The notes: generated by a model not told the origin, from the letters alone. DNA of 17,640 bases from a bacterium (GCA_030619985.1 JAUXAI010000021.1:1-17640), one strand, 5' to 3'. Shown: positions 6,614 to 14,565, counted from the first letter of the stretch. Numbers and translations: made by a program.

Positions 6614-7515
6614 GATTAAAAAGAATACTACTCTTAGGTCTAATCTTCTCATTGATTCAGACTTCAGCCTTACTTGCCCGAGTAGGCGATAGGCCCATGC
6701 CTGTAGGAGCCAGAGCTACCGGGATGGGAGGAGCCTTTGTCGCTGTAGCAGACGATGCCTATGCCGCCTACTATAACCCAGCAGGGCTATCTCAGTTAAA
6801 GAGAAGAGAAGGAACAGTTACCTCTCTGGTAGATATGTCGACCAGAAATAAGTACTTAGATTATAATGACATCGTCATTTACGCTAACCCGGATGAGAGG
6901 TATGGTGCCTGGGCAGGATGGTTTGTGGATAGCGGCTCACATCAGAGAGGAGTGAAGAAGCCGGAATACTGGTACTGCTACTCCTATGGAAAGGAGGTTT
7001 TAAGGGGCCTCTCCTTGGGGGGCAACCTGCGCTATGTCTGGGGTAAAACCCGCCATCCCAATGTGAGCGACCACGCTGGAGCCCTCGATCTCGCCCTTCT
7101 TTACCGTCCAGTAAGATGGTTCTCTGCTGGATTTCTGGTTCAGGATGTGAATGAGCCTGAGCATTGGGATGAGGAGTATGATATTAATTTCCGCCCGGGA
7201 ATCGCCTTCCGCCCCGATAATCAAACAGTCATCGCCTGCGACCTTTACGATGCTACTGGCGAGACGGACGATACCTATCACGATGCCAGCCAGGATGTGA
7301 GGGTCGGCGTGGAGAGGTGGATTACAAAACATAGGTATGTCGCTCTAAGAGGAGGGGCCTACCATATTGGCTCCATGTATAAGGCCTACACTGGCGGTTT
7401 AGGCCTGAGGTTTGAGATCGAAGAGATTGAGTATCGCTTCGACTACGCCTACTTCGCTCATCAGAAAGGGGACGAGGAGGAAAGACATTATCTTGGCCTT
7501 ACCGTTGCTTTCTAA
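6610..7515 (+). CDS. PorV/UPF0164-like outer-membrane beta-barrel protein
   Basis: The product is 301 residues starting at ATG 6610, overlapping the upstream stop (ATGA). The signal peptide ends near LLARVGD. The mature N-terminus has the hallmark of the PorV/PorQ/UPF0164 family, related to FadL-type barrels: PVGARATGMGGAFVAVADD, then YAAYYNPAGLSQL. The rest alternates aromatic and polar residues as in amphipathic strands, and the protein ends LGLTVAF with a C-terminal phenylalanine, as outer-membrane barrels often do. In Bacteroidota, PorV shuttles cargo in type IX secretion, but the family is wider than that and I see no other type IX parts here. Its place among pil genes suggests an outer-membrane partner of the pilus or of an exported protein. 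The barrel call is strong and the role is open. Confidence 0.82.
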   Translation: MRLKRILLLGLIFSLIQTSALLARVGDRPMPVGARATGMGGAFVAVADDAYAAYYNPAGLSQLKRREGTVTSLVDMSTRNKYLDYNDIVIYANPDERYGAWAGWFVDSGSHQRGVKKPEYWYCYSYGKEVLRGLSLGGNLRYVWGKTRHPNVSDHAGALDLALLYRPVRWFSAGFLVQDVNEPEHWDEEYDINFRPGIAFRPDNQTVIACDLYDATGETDDTYHDASQDVRVGVERWITKHRYVALRGGAYHIGSMYKAYTGGLGLRFEIEEIEYRFDYAYFAHQKGDEEERHYLGLTVAF

Positions 7516-7680
7516 ATCTAAAGTAGAATAGTGGACTAGTTGGAATAGTTGGATTAAAATCCAACTCAGCGACCCTGTCGCCAGTAAATTAGTAGATTAG
7601 GTGGATTGGTGAATTGGTTGGAATGAGGGGTATAATCCAACTAGTATCCTAATCCAACAAATTTCCTTCTTCTAAAAAAG
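7516..7680 (+). repeat. Dyad of degenerate AGTTGGATTA repeats upstream of the OB-fold gene
   Basis: The whole spacer is repeat. AGTTGGATTAAAATCCAACT (7548-7567) is a near-perfect palindrome. The words AGTTGGAAT and ACTAGTTGGA on the left face ATCCAACTAG and ATCCTAATCCAAC on the right. Between them lies CAGCGACCC (7567-7575), identical to the core of the spacer at 2459-2594, here within a GCGAC/GTCGC hairpin. It is followed by 8-base words such as GATTAGGT, GGATTGGT and GAATTGGT. I see no convincing Shine-Dalgarno before the following ATG. Confidence 0.72.
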
Positions 7681-8088
7681 ATGGATAAATTGAGAATCTT
7701 AATTGCGGGATTGATAGTGGGAATGGCCATAGCGGGAAGTGCCTGCTCCGGGACCCAGCCCAGAGAGAAAGTAATAAATGAGAAGAAAGTACCGGTGGTG
7801 AAGATAGGGAGTCTGAAGAAAAATCCCTCGCTTTATTTGGGTAAGATGGTAACTGTTAAAGGGGAGTATCGGGGATGGAGGGCAGAGTGTGGTCCCCCTC
7901 CAGTAACTCGTAGCGACTGGGGAATAAGGGATGAGACGGGCACCATCTATGTTACCGGGAAGCCAGCTTCTCATCTCGACCCTTATAAAGACATTGGCAG
8001 GAAAATTACAGTAACCGGAACCTTTCATTTGAAGGGTAAGATCCCATACATTAAGGCAGTAAAGATTGAAATAAGAAATGGAAAATGA
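7681..8088 (+). CDS. Small lipoprotein-like OB-fold protein
   Basis: The product is 135 residues. The N-terminus (MDKLRILIAGLIVGMAIAG) is a signal peptide followed by Cys22; the residues before it (GSAC) only loosely fit a lipobox, so lipidation is uncertain. The mature part is a tRNA_anti-like OB fold: VVKIGSLKKNPSLYLGKMVTV, VKGEYRGW, WGIRDETGTIYVTG, and GRKITVTGTFHLKGKIPYIKA give the five-strand order. Similar exported OB-fold proteins are common, and their ligand is usually unknown. ATG 7681 is taken because it keeps the signal peptide intact. It lacks a clear ribosome binding site, having only AAAAAAG upstream, next to the repeat spacer. The stop overlaps the protease start as ATGA. Confidence 0.7.
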   Translation: MDKLRILIAGLIVGMAIAGSACSGTQPREKVINEKKVPVVKIGSLKKNPSLYLGKMVTVKGEYRGWRAECGPPPVTRSDWGIRDETGTIYVTGKPASHLDPYKDIGRKITVTGTFHLKGKIPYIKAVKIEIRNGK

Positions 8089-9710
8089 AGAAGTATTGGA
8101 TAGGAATAATAATACTAATAATTTTAGCGGCCATTCCAGTTGCCGCTTATCCCGACGAGTGGACATTCATGGTCTATCTCGATGGGGACAATAACTTGGA
8201 ATCGGCTGCCATCGATGATTTCTTAGAGATGGCAGAAGTGGGCTCTGATGTTAATGTCAATATCATCGTTCAGATAGATCGGGTATCTTTTGAAGTTTTA
8301 GATGCTATTGGCCAAGGAGCATATGATGACACCAGATATGGTAATTGGACAACGACAAAAAGGTTTAAAGTCCTTTTGAATAGTACCCCGACTACTACCG
8401 ATCCTGGCTATATTTCGGATATCGGTGAGTTGAACATGGGCGATCCCGATACTCTGAAGGATTTTGTAAACTGGGCAATTGCCGATTACCCGGCAACCCG
8501 TTACGCTCTAATTCTCTGGAATCATGGTGGCGGCTGGAGGAGCAGGATGAGAGCCATGGGGCTGGACAGAGAAGCAATAAAGGCCGTCTGTTGGGACGAG
8601 ACAGATAATGCCGATTGCCTCTATATGTGGGAGGTGAGGAGCGCTCTCCTGAATATTACAAAGCATATGCACCTCATTGGCTTCGATGCCTGTTTGATGG
8701 GGATGATTGAGGTCGCCCACCAGATATATAGCTCTGGAAGCGTTATGGTGGGCTCTGAAGAGGTGGAGCCAGTCTGCGGCTGGCCCTACGATGATATCCT
8801 AACCGCTTTGGTCGCAACTCCCAGTATGGATGCCAGTGCCCTGGGCACCCAGATAGTCAACAAATATATGGCTCATACCACCACTAAAGACTATACCCAG
8901 TCAGCCATAGACCTCTCTACGTCTACGATCAGTGCTCTGACGAGTGCCGTGGATAGTTTTGCCCAGGCACTGGGATACGACTCGGATATAGCAACTGCCA
9001 GGGCAAATGTTGAGTACTACTATGATCCTGCACATATCGACCTCTATCACTTCGCCTATCTCTGTAAGCTATATAGTTCTAACTCTACCATTGATTCCCG
9101 CGCCCAGACAGTAATGGATAACGTCACCAACGCGGTCATTACCAATGGCCATAGTAGCACCGATTACCCCAATTCCCATGGAATAGCCATCTATTTCCCA
9201 AAGTATGAGGAAGACTACGACAGCAATTATGGGTCATCCATCGTTAACACCTTTTCCACTACCCACTGGGATGAGTTCCTGCATAACTATTATAACCAGG
9301 TTCCTCCCGGAGGGGCAGGAGATAAGGGGACAACAGGAACCGGAGGAAGCTCAGGTGGTAAGGTCTGCTTCATCGCTACCGCCGCCTATAGCGGTAAGGG
9401 AATCGGAGAATCGGAGATGCGGAGAAGCGGAGACAGTCACCGTTTCCCCGTTTCACCGTTTCCCCGTTTCACCGCCTCCCCCGATCACCCCATTAATGTC
9501 CTGAAAAGATTCCGGGATGAATATCTCTTGACCAACGCCCCAGGAAGGGCCTTCGTCTCCTGTTATGAAAGGATAAGTCCACCCATAGCGAGATATATTG
9601 AGAATAAGGAATCCTTAAAAACTATGGTAAGATTTTATCTTAAGCCGATAGTCTGGTTGACGAAGAAAGTAACAAGTAATCCGTCTGTGACGGAAACATT
9701 GAACAAGTGA
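8085..9710 (+). CDS. Clostripain-family (C11) cysteine peptidase with CFIATAAY C-terminal module
   Basis: The product is 541 residues, starting at ATG 8085 in a four-base overlap with the previous stop. The signal peptide (1-21) ends near AAYPDEW. The peptidase domain begins WTFMVYLDGDNNLE and carries the catalytic dyad: His147 in NHGGGW and Cys203 in FDACLMG. SHGIAIYFP and a terminal THWDEFL complete the C11 domain. A Gly/Ser/Thr linker leads to CFIATAAYS (from Cys428), a C-terminal module seen on many exported proteins, here with FRDEYLLTN, GRAFVSCYERISPPIARYI and VRFYLKPIVWL. Residues 440-467 (28 codons) interrupt the module and are encoded by a palindromic repeat (9398-9486). C11 enzymes usually cut after Arg or Lys. 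A role in maturing exported or pilus proteins is inference from its position before pilQ. Confidence 0.88.
   Translation: MKKYWIGIIILIILAAIPVAAYPDEWTFMVYLDGDNNLESAAIDDFLEMAEVGSDVNVNIIVQIDRVSFEVLDAIGQGAYDDTRYGNWTTTKRFKVLLNSTPTTTDPGYISDIGELNMGDPDTLKDFVNWAIADYPATRYALILWNHGGGWRSRMRAMGLDREAIKAVCWDETDNADCLYMWEVRSALLNITKHMHLIGFDACLMGMIEVAHQIYSSGSVMVGSEEVEPVCGWPYDDILTALVATPSMDASALGTQIVNKYMAHTTTKDYTQSAIDLSTSTISALTSAVDSFAQALGYDSDIATARANVEYYYDPAHIDLYHFAYLCKLYSSNSTIDSRAQTVMDNVTNAVITNGHSSTDYPNSHGIAIYFPKYEEDYDSNYGSSIVNTFSTTHWDEFLHNYYNQVPPGGAGDKGTTGTGGSSGGKVCFIATAAYSGKGIGESEMRRSGDSHRFPVSPFPRFTASPDHPINVLKRFRDEYLLTNAPGRAFVSCYERISPPIARYIENKESLKTMVRFYLKPIVWLTKKVTSNPSVTETLNK
9398..9486 (+). repeat. In-frame palindromic repeat insert inside the C11 protease gene
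   Basis: The left arm (9398-9434) repeats CGGAGAAT, CGGAGATG, CGGAGAAG and CGGAGAC. The right arm (9438-9486) is the inverse, CACCGTTT and CCCCGTTT alternating, ending CCTCCCCCGATC. In the protein this becomes IGESEMRRSGDSHRFPVSPF plus PRFTASPD, between the conserved CFIATAAYSGKG and HPINVLKRFRDEYLL. The architecture matches the repeat dyads in the spacers, with a different word. The frame stays open throughout. Confidence 0.78.
9681..9693 (+). repeat. CCGTC-TGT-GACGG mini-palindrome near the C11 gene end
   Basis: A perfect five-base stem around TGT encodes NPSVTE close to the C-terminus of the protease. It is flanked by AAAGTAACAAG (about 9667) and GAACAAGTGAGG (9701-9712), which loosely resemble the ends of the spacer elements at 2460-2588 and 16094-16332. 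Confidence 0.5.
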
Positions 9711-9750
9711 GGATTAAAAAATATAAAGATGAAAGAGGAGGAGGAAAATA

Positions 9751-11766
9751 ATGAGAAAGAATTTAAGAAAATGGGTAATTAGTTTAGTTCTATCGCTGAC
9801 TTTAGGCTTAGGGATTGGTCTGGCCCGGGCACAGGAAGAAGAGGCCTATTCACCAGAGGAGGTTGTTCCGATTGTCGAACCTGTAGCTCCGGTTCCCGTC
9901 AAGCCGACCAACGCTGTTCAGAGCATAGAGGTTGTAGATCTGCCGGAGAAGGTGAGGATTATTATTACTACCACCCAGCCGGCGGAGTATATCATTGGTA
10001 AGATGTATAAACCAAAAATGCTCTATGTGGACATTCTGAATTCGGTGAATGACCTTCCCAAGAGAAGGTTCCGGGTGAAGAAGGGTCCGGTTAAAAGAAT
10101 CAGGTCCAGTCAGTATCAGGTCCTTCCCACAGAGATCTCAAGGATTGTGGTAGACCTTGATAAGTGGGTCAAACACGAAATAGCCAGGGAGGAGAATAAG
10201 TTATACTTAGAGTTCTATAAGCCAGAGGTTCTGATTGCCAAGGCTCCCCCAGAGGAGAAGGCCCCTCCTGAAGAAGAGAAAGTTCCTCCTGAAGAAGAGA
10301 AAGTTCCTCCTGAAGAAGAAGAGAAGGTTCCCCTTCCTGAGGAGAGGCTGATAAGCGTTTCCTTTACTGATGCTCCCATGTCTGCGGTCTTGAACTTCTT
10401 AGCAGAGATGAGTGGCTACAATATCGTGGCCAGCACTGAAGTAACTGCCGCGACGGTGACCATAACCCTCAAGGATGTCCCGGTCATGACCGCCCTGGAC
10501 ACCATCCTGGAGATGCAGGGCCTGTGGTATACCAAGGTGAGGAATATCATAAGGGTCATGACCATAGAGGAGTTTAAGGCAACCTTAGCAGTTAAGGCTG
10601 ACTTAACCCGGGTATTCGTCCTCCAGTATGCCGATGCCCCAGGATTAGCCGAGGTTCTGAATAATGTTCTGGGAGGAGCAGTAGTAAAGAAGGTACCCGT
10701 AAGAGTTAGCCTCCGCGTTACTGAAAAGAGAGCTGGTGAATTTTCGAAAGCCGTTCAAGCCGCGAAGACCCTTCATTTTAAGGGGAAGACCTTCGTCATC
10801 GCGGATGTAAGGACAAATTCTTTAATCATTACTACCGATGACCCCAGGAACTTTATCATGCTCGAGAAGTTGATAAAGGAACTTGATACCGAGATTCCCC
10901 AAGTCCTCTTAGAGGTCATGATTGTTGAGGTGACCCTTGGCCCGGATGATACCAATATTGGTCTGCAGTGGGTCTGGGGTGATGTCAACCTTCCTGGTGG
11001 TCTCGATGGGGTGATGCACTGGGATGAGTACTATGAGGGGCCCGGCGCGCCATACCCTACGGTAACTGGAGCTGATACTGAGGACCTCTACACTACAGAG
11101 CGTGGCCAGTATAAACTCATCCTCTGGAATGAGCATGTCAAGATACTCTTTCAGGCCATGCAGGAGACCCACAAGGTGGATGTCCTCTCCACTCCCAGGA
11201 TTCTCACCCTCAACAATCAACCAGCGAAGATTCAGGTGGGTTATGAGTATCCTGTAGTCATAGACGACGACTGGGTCTATAAAGACATCGGGATAATCCT
11301 GAACATCACTCCCAAGATCAATGAGGAGAAGTTTGTCAACCTCAGCCTGAATCAGGAGATCACAGAGATCTATGGAGAGAACATCTATGGACTCCCCATA
11401 TTCTCAAAGCGGATCCTAGAGTCCACTGGCCTGGTGAAGGATGGTTATACCTTAGTTATTGGAGGACTGATCAAGACCTCCAGGGTAGATGCAGAGTATA
11501 TGATCCCCTGGTTGGGTAAGATACCGGGTTTGGGTTATCTCTTCAAGAGGAAGGAGAAGAGGACGGAGAATGTGGAGATCATGATGTTCATCACTCCCTA
11601 TGTTCTCACCAGCCCGGGAGAAGGGACGAGGGTGTCCAGGAAACAGGCGAGGGACCTTTCCAGCGGGAAGGTCTCAGATAGGGACATCCGTGTTCCAGAG
11701 GCGAAGATCGAGATACCAGAATTAGAAGAAACCGAGATACCTGAGATAGAAGAGAAAAAGAAGTAA
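9751..11766 (+). CDS. pilQ: PilQ, type IV pilus outer-membrane secretin
   Basis: The product is 671 residues. The start at ATG 9751 has GGAGGAGG about seven bases upstream. Domains in order: a signal peptide ending near LARA (26), one AMIN domain (about 54-155), a Pro/Glu linker with repeated PPEEEKV units (164-198), a secretin/TonB short N-terminal (N0) domain (about 200-272), an N1 domain (about 286-385), and the secretin barrel (about 385-620). The family signature is clear: VDVLSTPRILTLNNQPAKI, then VIGGLIKTSRVD, WLGKIPGLGYLFK and NVEIMMFITPYVL. The N1 region carries extra residues (about 306-345) between its strands. The tail is acidic, with EIPELEE and EIPEIEE repeats. PilQ forms the pore through which the pilus, and in competent cells incoming DNA, crosses the outer membrane. 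The short gap after the protease suggests the same transcript. Confidence 0.96.
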   Translation: MRKNLRKWVISLVLSLTLGLGIGLARAQEEEAYSPEEVVPIVEPVAPVPVKPTNAVQSIEVVDLPEKVRIIITTTQPAEYIIGKMYKPKMLYVDILNSVNDLPKRRFRVKKGPVKRIRSSQYQVLPTEISRIVVDLDKWVKHEIAREENKLYLEFYKPEVLIAKAPPEEKAPPEEEKVPPEEEKVPPEEEEKVPLPEERLISVSFTDAPMSAVLNFLAEMSGYNIVASTEVTAATVTITLKDVPVMTALDTILEMQGLWYTKVRNIIRVMTIEEFKATLAVKADLTRVFVLQYADAPGLAEVLNNVLGGAVVKKVPVRVSLRVTEKRAGEFSKAVQAAKTLHFKGKTFVIADVRTNSLIITTDDPRNFIMLEKLIKELDTEIPQVLLEVMIVEVTLGPDDTNIGLQWVWGDVNLPGGLDGVMHWDEYYEGPGAPYPTVTGADTEDLYTTERGQYKLILWNEHVKILFQAMQETHKVDVLSTPRILTLNNQPAKIQVGYEYPVVIDDDWVYKDIGIILNITPKINEEKFVNLSLNQEITEIYGENIYGLPIFSKRILESTGLVKDGYTLVIGGLIKTSRVDAEYMIPWLGKIPGLGYLFKRKEKRTENVEIMMFITPYVLTSPGEGTRVSRKQARDLSSGKVSDRDIRVPEAKIEIPELEETEIPEIEEKKK

Positions 11767-12070
11767 ATAGAATTTCGAATATCTAATATCCAATTTCCAA
11801 TTGGTGTAAGTAAGGGGAAATGCCTGCCTGTCGGCAGACAGGGAAAATGGGACTCTTTTTTCTTTGTTACACTTAACAAGTTATTGGGAATTAGTAATTG
11901 GCCCCTCGCATTTGCTCGGGATAAATCTTGTCCCGAACCTTTAGGTGAGGGATAATTGGAAATTAAGTTCAGTAAGAACGAAGTAAAGCCTATTTTGAGG
12001 CATCGGAACTTCAATAAGCAAAACAAGGTTCTGACGAAGTCAGGTTCTTATTTTGTTAGGGAGTAAGTAA
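11767..12070 (+). repeat. Spacer of nested palindromes after pilQ, no gene
   Basis: I see no coding region here. TATCCAATTTCCAATTGG (about 11787-11804) faces TTGGGAATTAGTAATTGG and ATAATTGGAAATTAA further right. Inside are GTGTAA/TTACAC, a CCTGTC-GGCA-GACAGG hairpin (11827-11842), TCGGGA/TCCCGA (11916-11936) within CCCTC/GAGGG, and CTGACGAAGTCAG (12031-12043) within AAAACAAG/CTTATTTTGTT. A TTTTTTCTTT tract follows the first hairpin after about 13 bases, too far for a canonical terminator. The end GGGAG (about 12059) serves as the ribosome binding site of the TPR gene. Confidence 0.65.
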
Positions 12071-13210
12071 ATGGGAAAAAGATTTATTCAAGGAAGCCTA
12101 ATTGTAGGGCTGGTTATCTGCCTATTCCCTTCTCTTTCCTGTGCTTCCGCAAGAAAAGAGGAGAAGATTCAGGAGGCCAGGAAAGAAGAAGTGGTTAGTG
12201 ACCACTATGAAAAGGGGAGGGCCCATCTTAAAGAGGGCTTTATCATCGATGCCATAAGGGAGTTTGAGAAAGCTATTGAGGAGAACCCAGATAACCTGAA
12301 AGCTCACTATTACCTTGCCTTCTCTTATAAGGATAGGAAATATCCCGGCTTGGCGATAAGAGAATTCCAGGAAGTGGTGAGAATAAATCCCAAGATCACC
12401 GTGGCCTATTACCAGCTGGGAGGCCTCTATGTTGGGGGCGGATTAAATGAAGAGGCCATTTCAGCCTATGAGAAGGTCCTGAAACTCAAGCCAGAGCATG
12501 AAAGGAAGGCCGAGATCGAAACTACTCTCTTTACCCTCAATTATAATTTGGGAGTAACCCACTATAATAATGGGGAGTATGCCCAAGCAAAAGAGAGGCT
12601 CCAGAAAGCCTTGGAGATCAGACCAGAGGAGGAAAGGATAAAAGAGCTTCTGGAGGAGATAGATGAAATCTTAGGGGTCACTAAACCAAAACCAGCGGTA
12701 ACCAGAAAAGCCAAGGATCTCATAGACCAAGGAATTAGCTACTATAACTTCAGCCAATATGATGCGGCCATCACTGAGTTTCAAAAAGCAGTAGAGAGCG
12801 ATCCAAAATCTGTTAAGGCCCACCTCTACTTGGCCTGGGCCTATGAGAAGAAGGGAGAGAAGGAGAAGGCCATTGGGGAGTATCAGAAGATAACCGAGAT
12901 CGATCCCAATCATCTGGATGCCCATTATCGATTGGGAAGATATTATGATAGTGTGGGCCAGAAGGCTGAGGCCATAAAGGAGTATGAGAGGGTCCTATCT
13001 TTAAAACCGAGTAAGGAGAAACTTGAGAAGATCTCCCCTGTTCTCTATGCCTTCTACTATGAACAGGGGATGAAGGCCTATAACAAGAAGAAATACCAAG
13101 AAGCAAAGGAGAGTTTCCAGAAAGCACTAAAGGTCAAACCAGGTGATCCAGATGCTACTGAGATGCTTTCCACAGTAAAGATGCTCCTCGAGGAGAAAGG
13201 GAGAGAATAG
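12071..13210 (+). CDS. Exported TPR-repeat protein, possible pilotin-like
   Basis: The product is 379 residues. ATG 12071 has GGGAG about eight bases upstream. The N-terminus MGKRFIQGSLIVGLVICLFP ends in SLSC, a signal peptide with a possible but non-canonical lipobox at Cys24. The mature part is almost wholly TPR. A first block (about 42-195) contains YEKGRAHLKEGFIIDAIREF, AHYYLAFSYKDRKYPGLAI and further units, and a second block (about 212-370) resumes at ISYYNFSQYDAAITEFQKAV after a KPKPAV linker. This suggests seven or eight repeats in two arms. In T4P systems a TPR lipoprotein (PilF/PilW) pilots PilQ assembly, and the position just after pilQ fits that idea. However, PilF is shorter, so orthology is uncertain. 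The next gene starts 16 bases after the stop. Confidence 0.8.
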   Translation: MGKRFIQGSLIVGLVICLFPSLSCASARKEEKIQEARKEEVVSDHYEKGRAHLKEGFIIDAIREFEKAIEENPDNLKAHYYLAFSYKDRKYPGLAIREFQEVVRINPKITVAYYQLGGLYVGGGLNEEAISAYEKVLKLKPEHERKAEIETTLFTLNYNLGVTHYNNGEYAQAKERLQKALEIRPEEERIKELLEEIDEILGVTKPKPAVTRKAKDLIDQGISYYNFSQYDAAITEFQKAVESDPKSVKAHLYLAWAYEKKGEKEKAIGEYQKITEIDPNHLDAHYRLGRYYDSVGQKAEAIKEYERVLSLKPSKEKLEKISPVLYAFYYEQGMKAYNKKKYQEAKESFQKALKVKPGDPDATEMLSTVKMLLEEKGRE

Positions 13211-13226
13211 GAAGGAGTAGGAAGAT

Positions 13227-14471
13227 ATGTCTCCTGTCAAAAAAAAGTTTATCCTAAGACTGGAAGATAAACTAATCATTCTTGTTGTTACCCTGATTAT
13301 CGGTATTATGGTTGCTGTGACCATAGTTACCATCAGACGCGAACAGCGGGGGATGGAACTTAGCATGAGAGCCAAGGCAAAGGACCACTCCGAGATCTTA
13401 GCAATAAGCAATGTGGAACAACTCTTGAAAAAAGACTATGTCGCCTTGGGGAGTGCGGTGGAGGAAGTAATTAAAAGAGACCCGGATATCGCCTATGTCG
13501 CCATCTATGATGAGGAGGGTCGCACCATGACCCGGAGCCGCAGCACTGCCTTAAGCGAAGAAGCCTTCTCCTCAATCGATAGACTGCTCAAGGAATCCAT
13601 TAAGATCACCCTGGCTAGCAAGATGGAGAGGATCCGGGTAGGGAGGGAAGAGACTCTCTACGATACTATCGTTCCCATCAAGGTTCCAGAACTTAAGGCT
13701 GCGCCAGTGGGAGCGGTGCGCATCGGGTTCACTACCGCACGCCTTAGGGAGAAGGCGGCTGAGGTCCGGAATCAGAATATCATGCTCACCGTGGTCTTCA
13801 TCTGTCTGGGCATGGTGGGAGCCCTGGTCATGGGGAAGATATTGAATAGACAGATCAGCGATCTCATCGCTGCCCGCACTGCTCCTGCTCGGGAAGAGAT
13901 TGTACCCGGGGAGGAATACGATCTGGAGAAGGAGTTAAAGAGGTATCTCCCGGAGTATGGGGAGAGGTTCGATGAGGCCTATAAAAAACTCTCTCCCCAG
14001 GATCTCTTTGCCCTCTTCAAGGCAGCCAGGGAGATACCGACTGCCCTAAGCCTCAAAGAGGCCCTGGGGCTCAGCGCCCAGACCATCTCTGACATCATGA
14101 AGGTCTCGGAACTCGTCATCTTCTTGAGGGATGAGAAGACCAGGAAAGTGAGAGCCAGGATGGGCTATGATATGAGTGGTCCCATGAGTAAGGAGACCTT
14201 GGCAGACATCAAGGTGGAGGAAGGAAGGGGGGAGGTCTGGATGGCCTCAGAGTTCGGAACTTCCTCTCTCATAGATACTCCCAAGCCAGGAAGTGGAATC
14301 GTCTCCCCCTTAGTGAGTAAGGAAAAGACCATTGGGGTGGTTGAGATCAGGAGCCGACTATCCGGGGAGCCCTTTGGGAAGAAGGACCAATTACTCTTAG
14401 AACTTCTGGGGGGACTCATCGCTACTTCCATTGAGAAGGCGCAGGTCATAGAAGAGAGAAAGAAAGAATAG
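13227..14471 (+). CDS. Two-helix membrane sensor with cytoplasmic GAF domain and no output domain
   Basis: The product is 414 residues, starting at ATG 13227 with GGAG ten bases upstream. A first membrane helix (about 15-36) and a second (about 185-205) enclose a periplasmic sensor of about 145 residues. The sensor contains DPDIAYVAIYDEEG and GAVRIGFTTARLREKA, motifs typical of single-Cache/PAS-like extracellular sensors. The cytoplasmic part has a linker and a GAF domain (about 258-408), with SELVIFLRDEKTRKVRAR, GSGIVSPLVSKEKTIGVVEI and LLELLGGLIATSIEKAQ. There is no histidine kinase, GGDEF, HD or HAMP motif after it, so it must signal through partners or regulate the pilus machine directly. 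It is the last gene before the terminator at 14538. The domain calls are fairly sure and the role is unknown. Confidence 0.75.
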   Translation: MSPVKKKFILRLEDKLIILVVTLIIGIMVAVTIVTIRREQRGMELSMRAKAKDHSEILAISNVEQLLKKDYVALGSAVEEVIKRDPDIAYVAIYDEEGRTMTRSRSTALSEEAFSSIDRLLKESIKITLASKMERIRVGREETLYDTIVPIKVPELKAAPVGAVRIGFTTARLREKAAEVRNQNIMLTVVFICLGMVGALVMGKILNRQISDLIAARTAPAREEIVPGEEYDLEKELKRYLPEYGERFDEAYKKLSPQDLFALFKAAREIPTALSLKEALGLSAQTISDIMKVSELVIFLRDEKTRKVRARMGYDMSGPMSKETLADIKVEEGRGEVWMASEFGTSSLIDTPKPGSGIVSPLVSKEKTIGVVEIRSRLSGEPFGKKDQLLLELLGGLIATSIEKAQVIEERKKE

Positions 14472-14537
14472 CCCCCTATAAAAGCCCAGGAGGGCGAAAA
14501 GCCCCGAGGGGGCCTCGCCCCTTTTCGGGGGGCAATT

Positions 14538-14565
14538 GAAGGGGGAGAAATCCCCCTCTTTTTTT
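14538..14565 (+). terminator. Rho-independent terminator after the GAF sensor gene
   Basis: GGGGGA (14541-14546) pairs with TCCCCC (14551-14556) around a GAAA tetraloop, followed by TCTTTTTTT. Upstream, 14494-14531 holds further G/C-rich hairpins (GCCCCGAGGGGGC and GCCCCTTTTCGGGGGGC) that may strengthen it. This probably ends the pil transcript that includes the sensor gene. Confidence 0.88.

Noticed and set aside
6610-7515. Type IX secretion system component based on the PorV-like barrel
   Set aside because: No PorL/M/N/K or C-terminal sorting domains are visible. The family is broader than type IX secretion.
7699-8166. Minus-strand 155-codon frame over the OB-fold gene
   Set aside because: The plus strand has a signal peptide, OB-fold pattern and coupled overlap. 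The reverse frame has no recognisable features.
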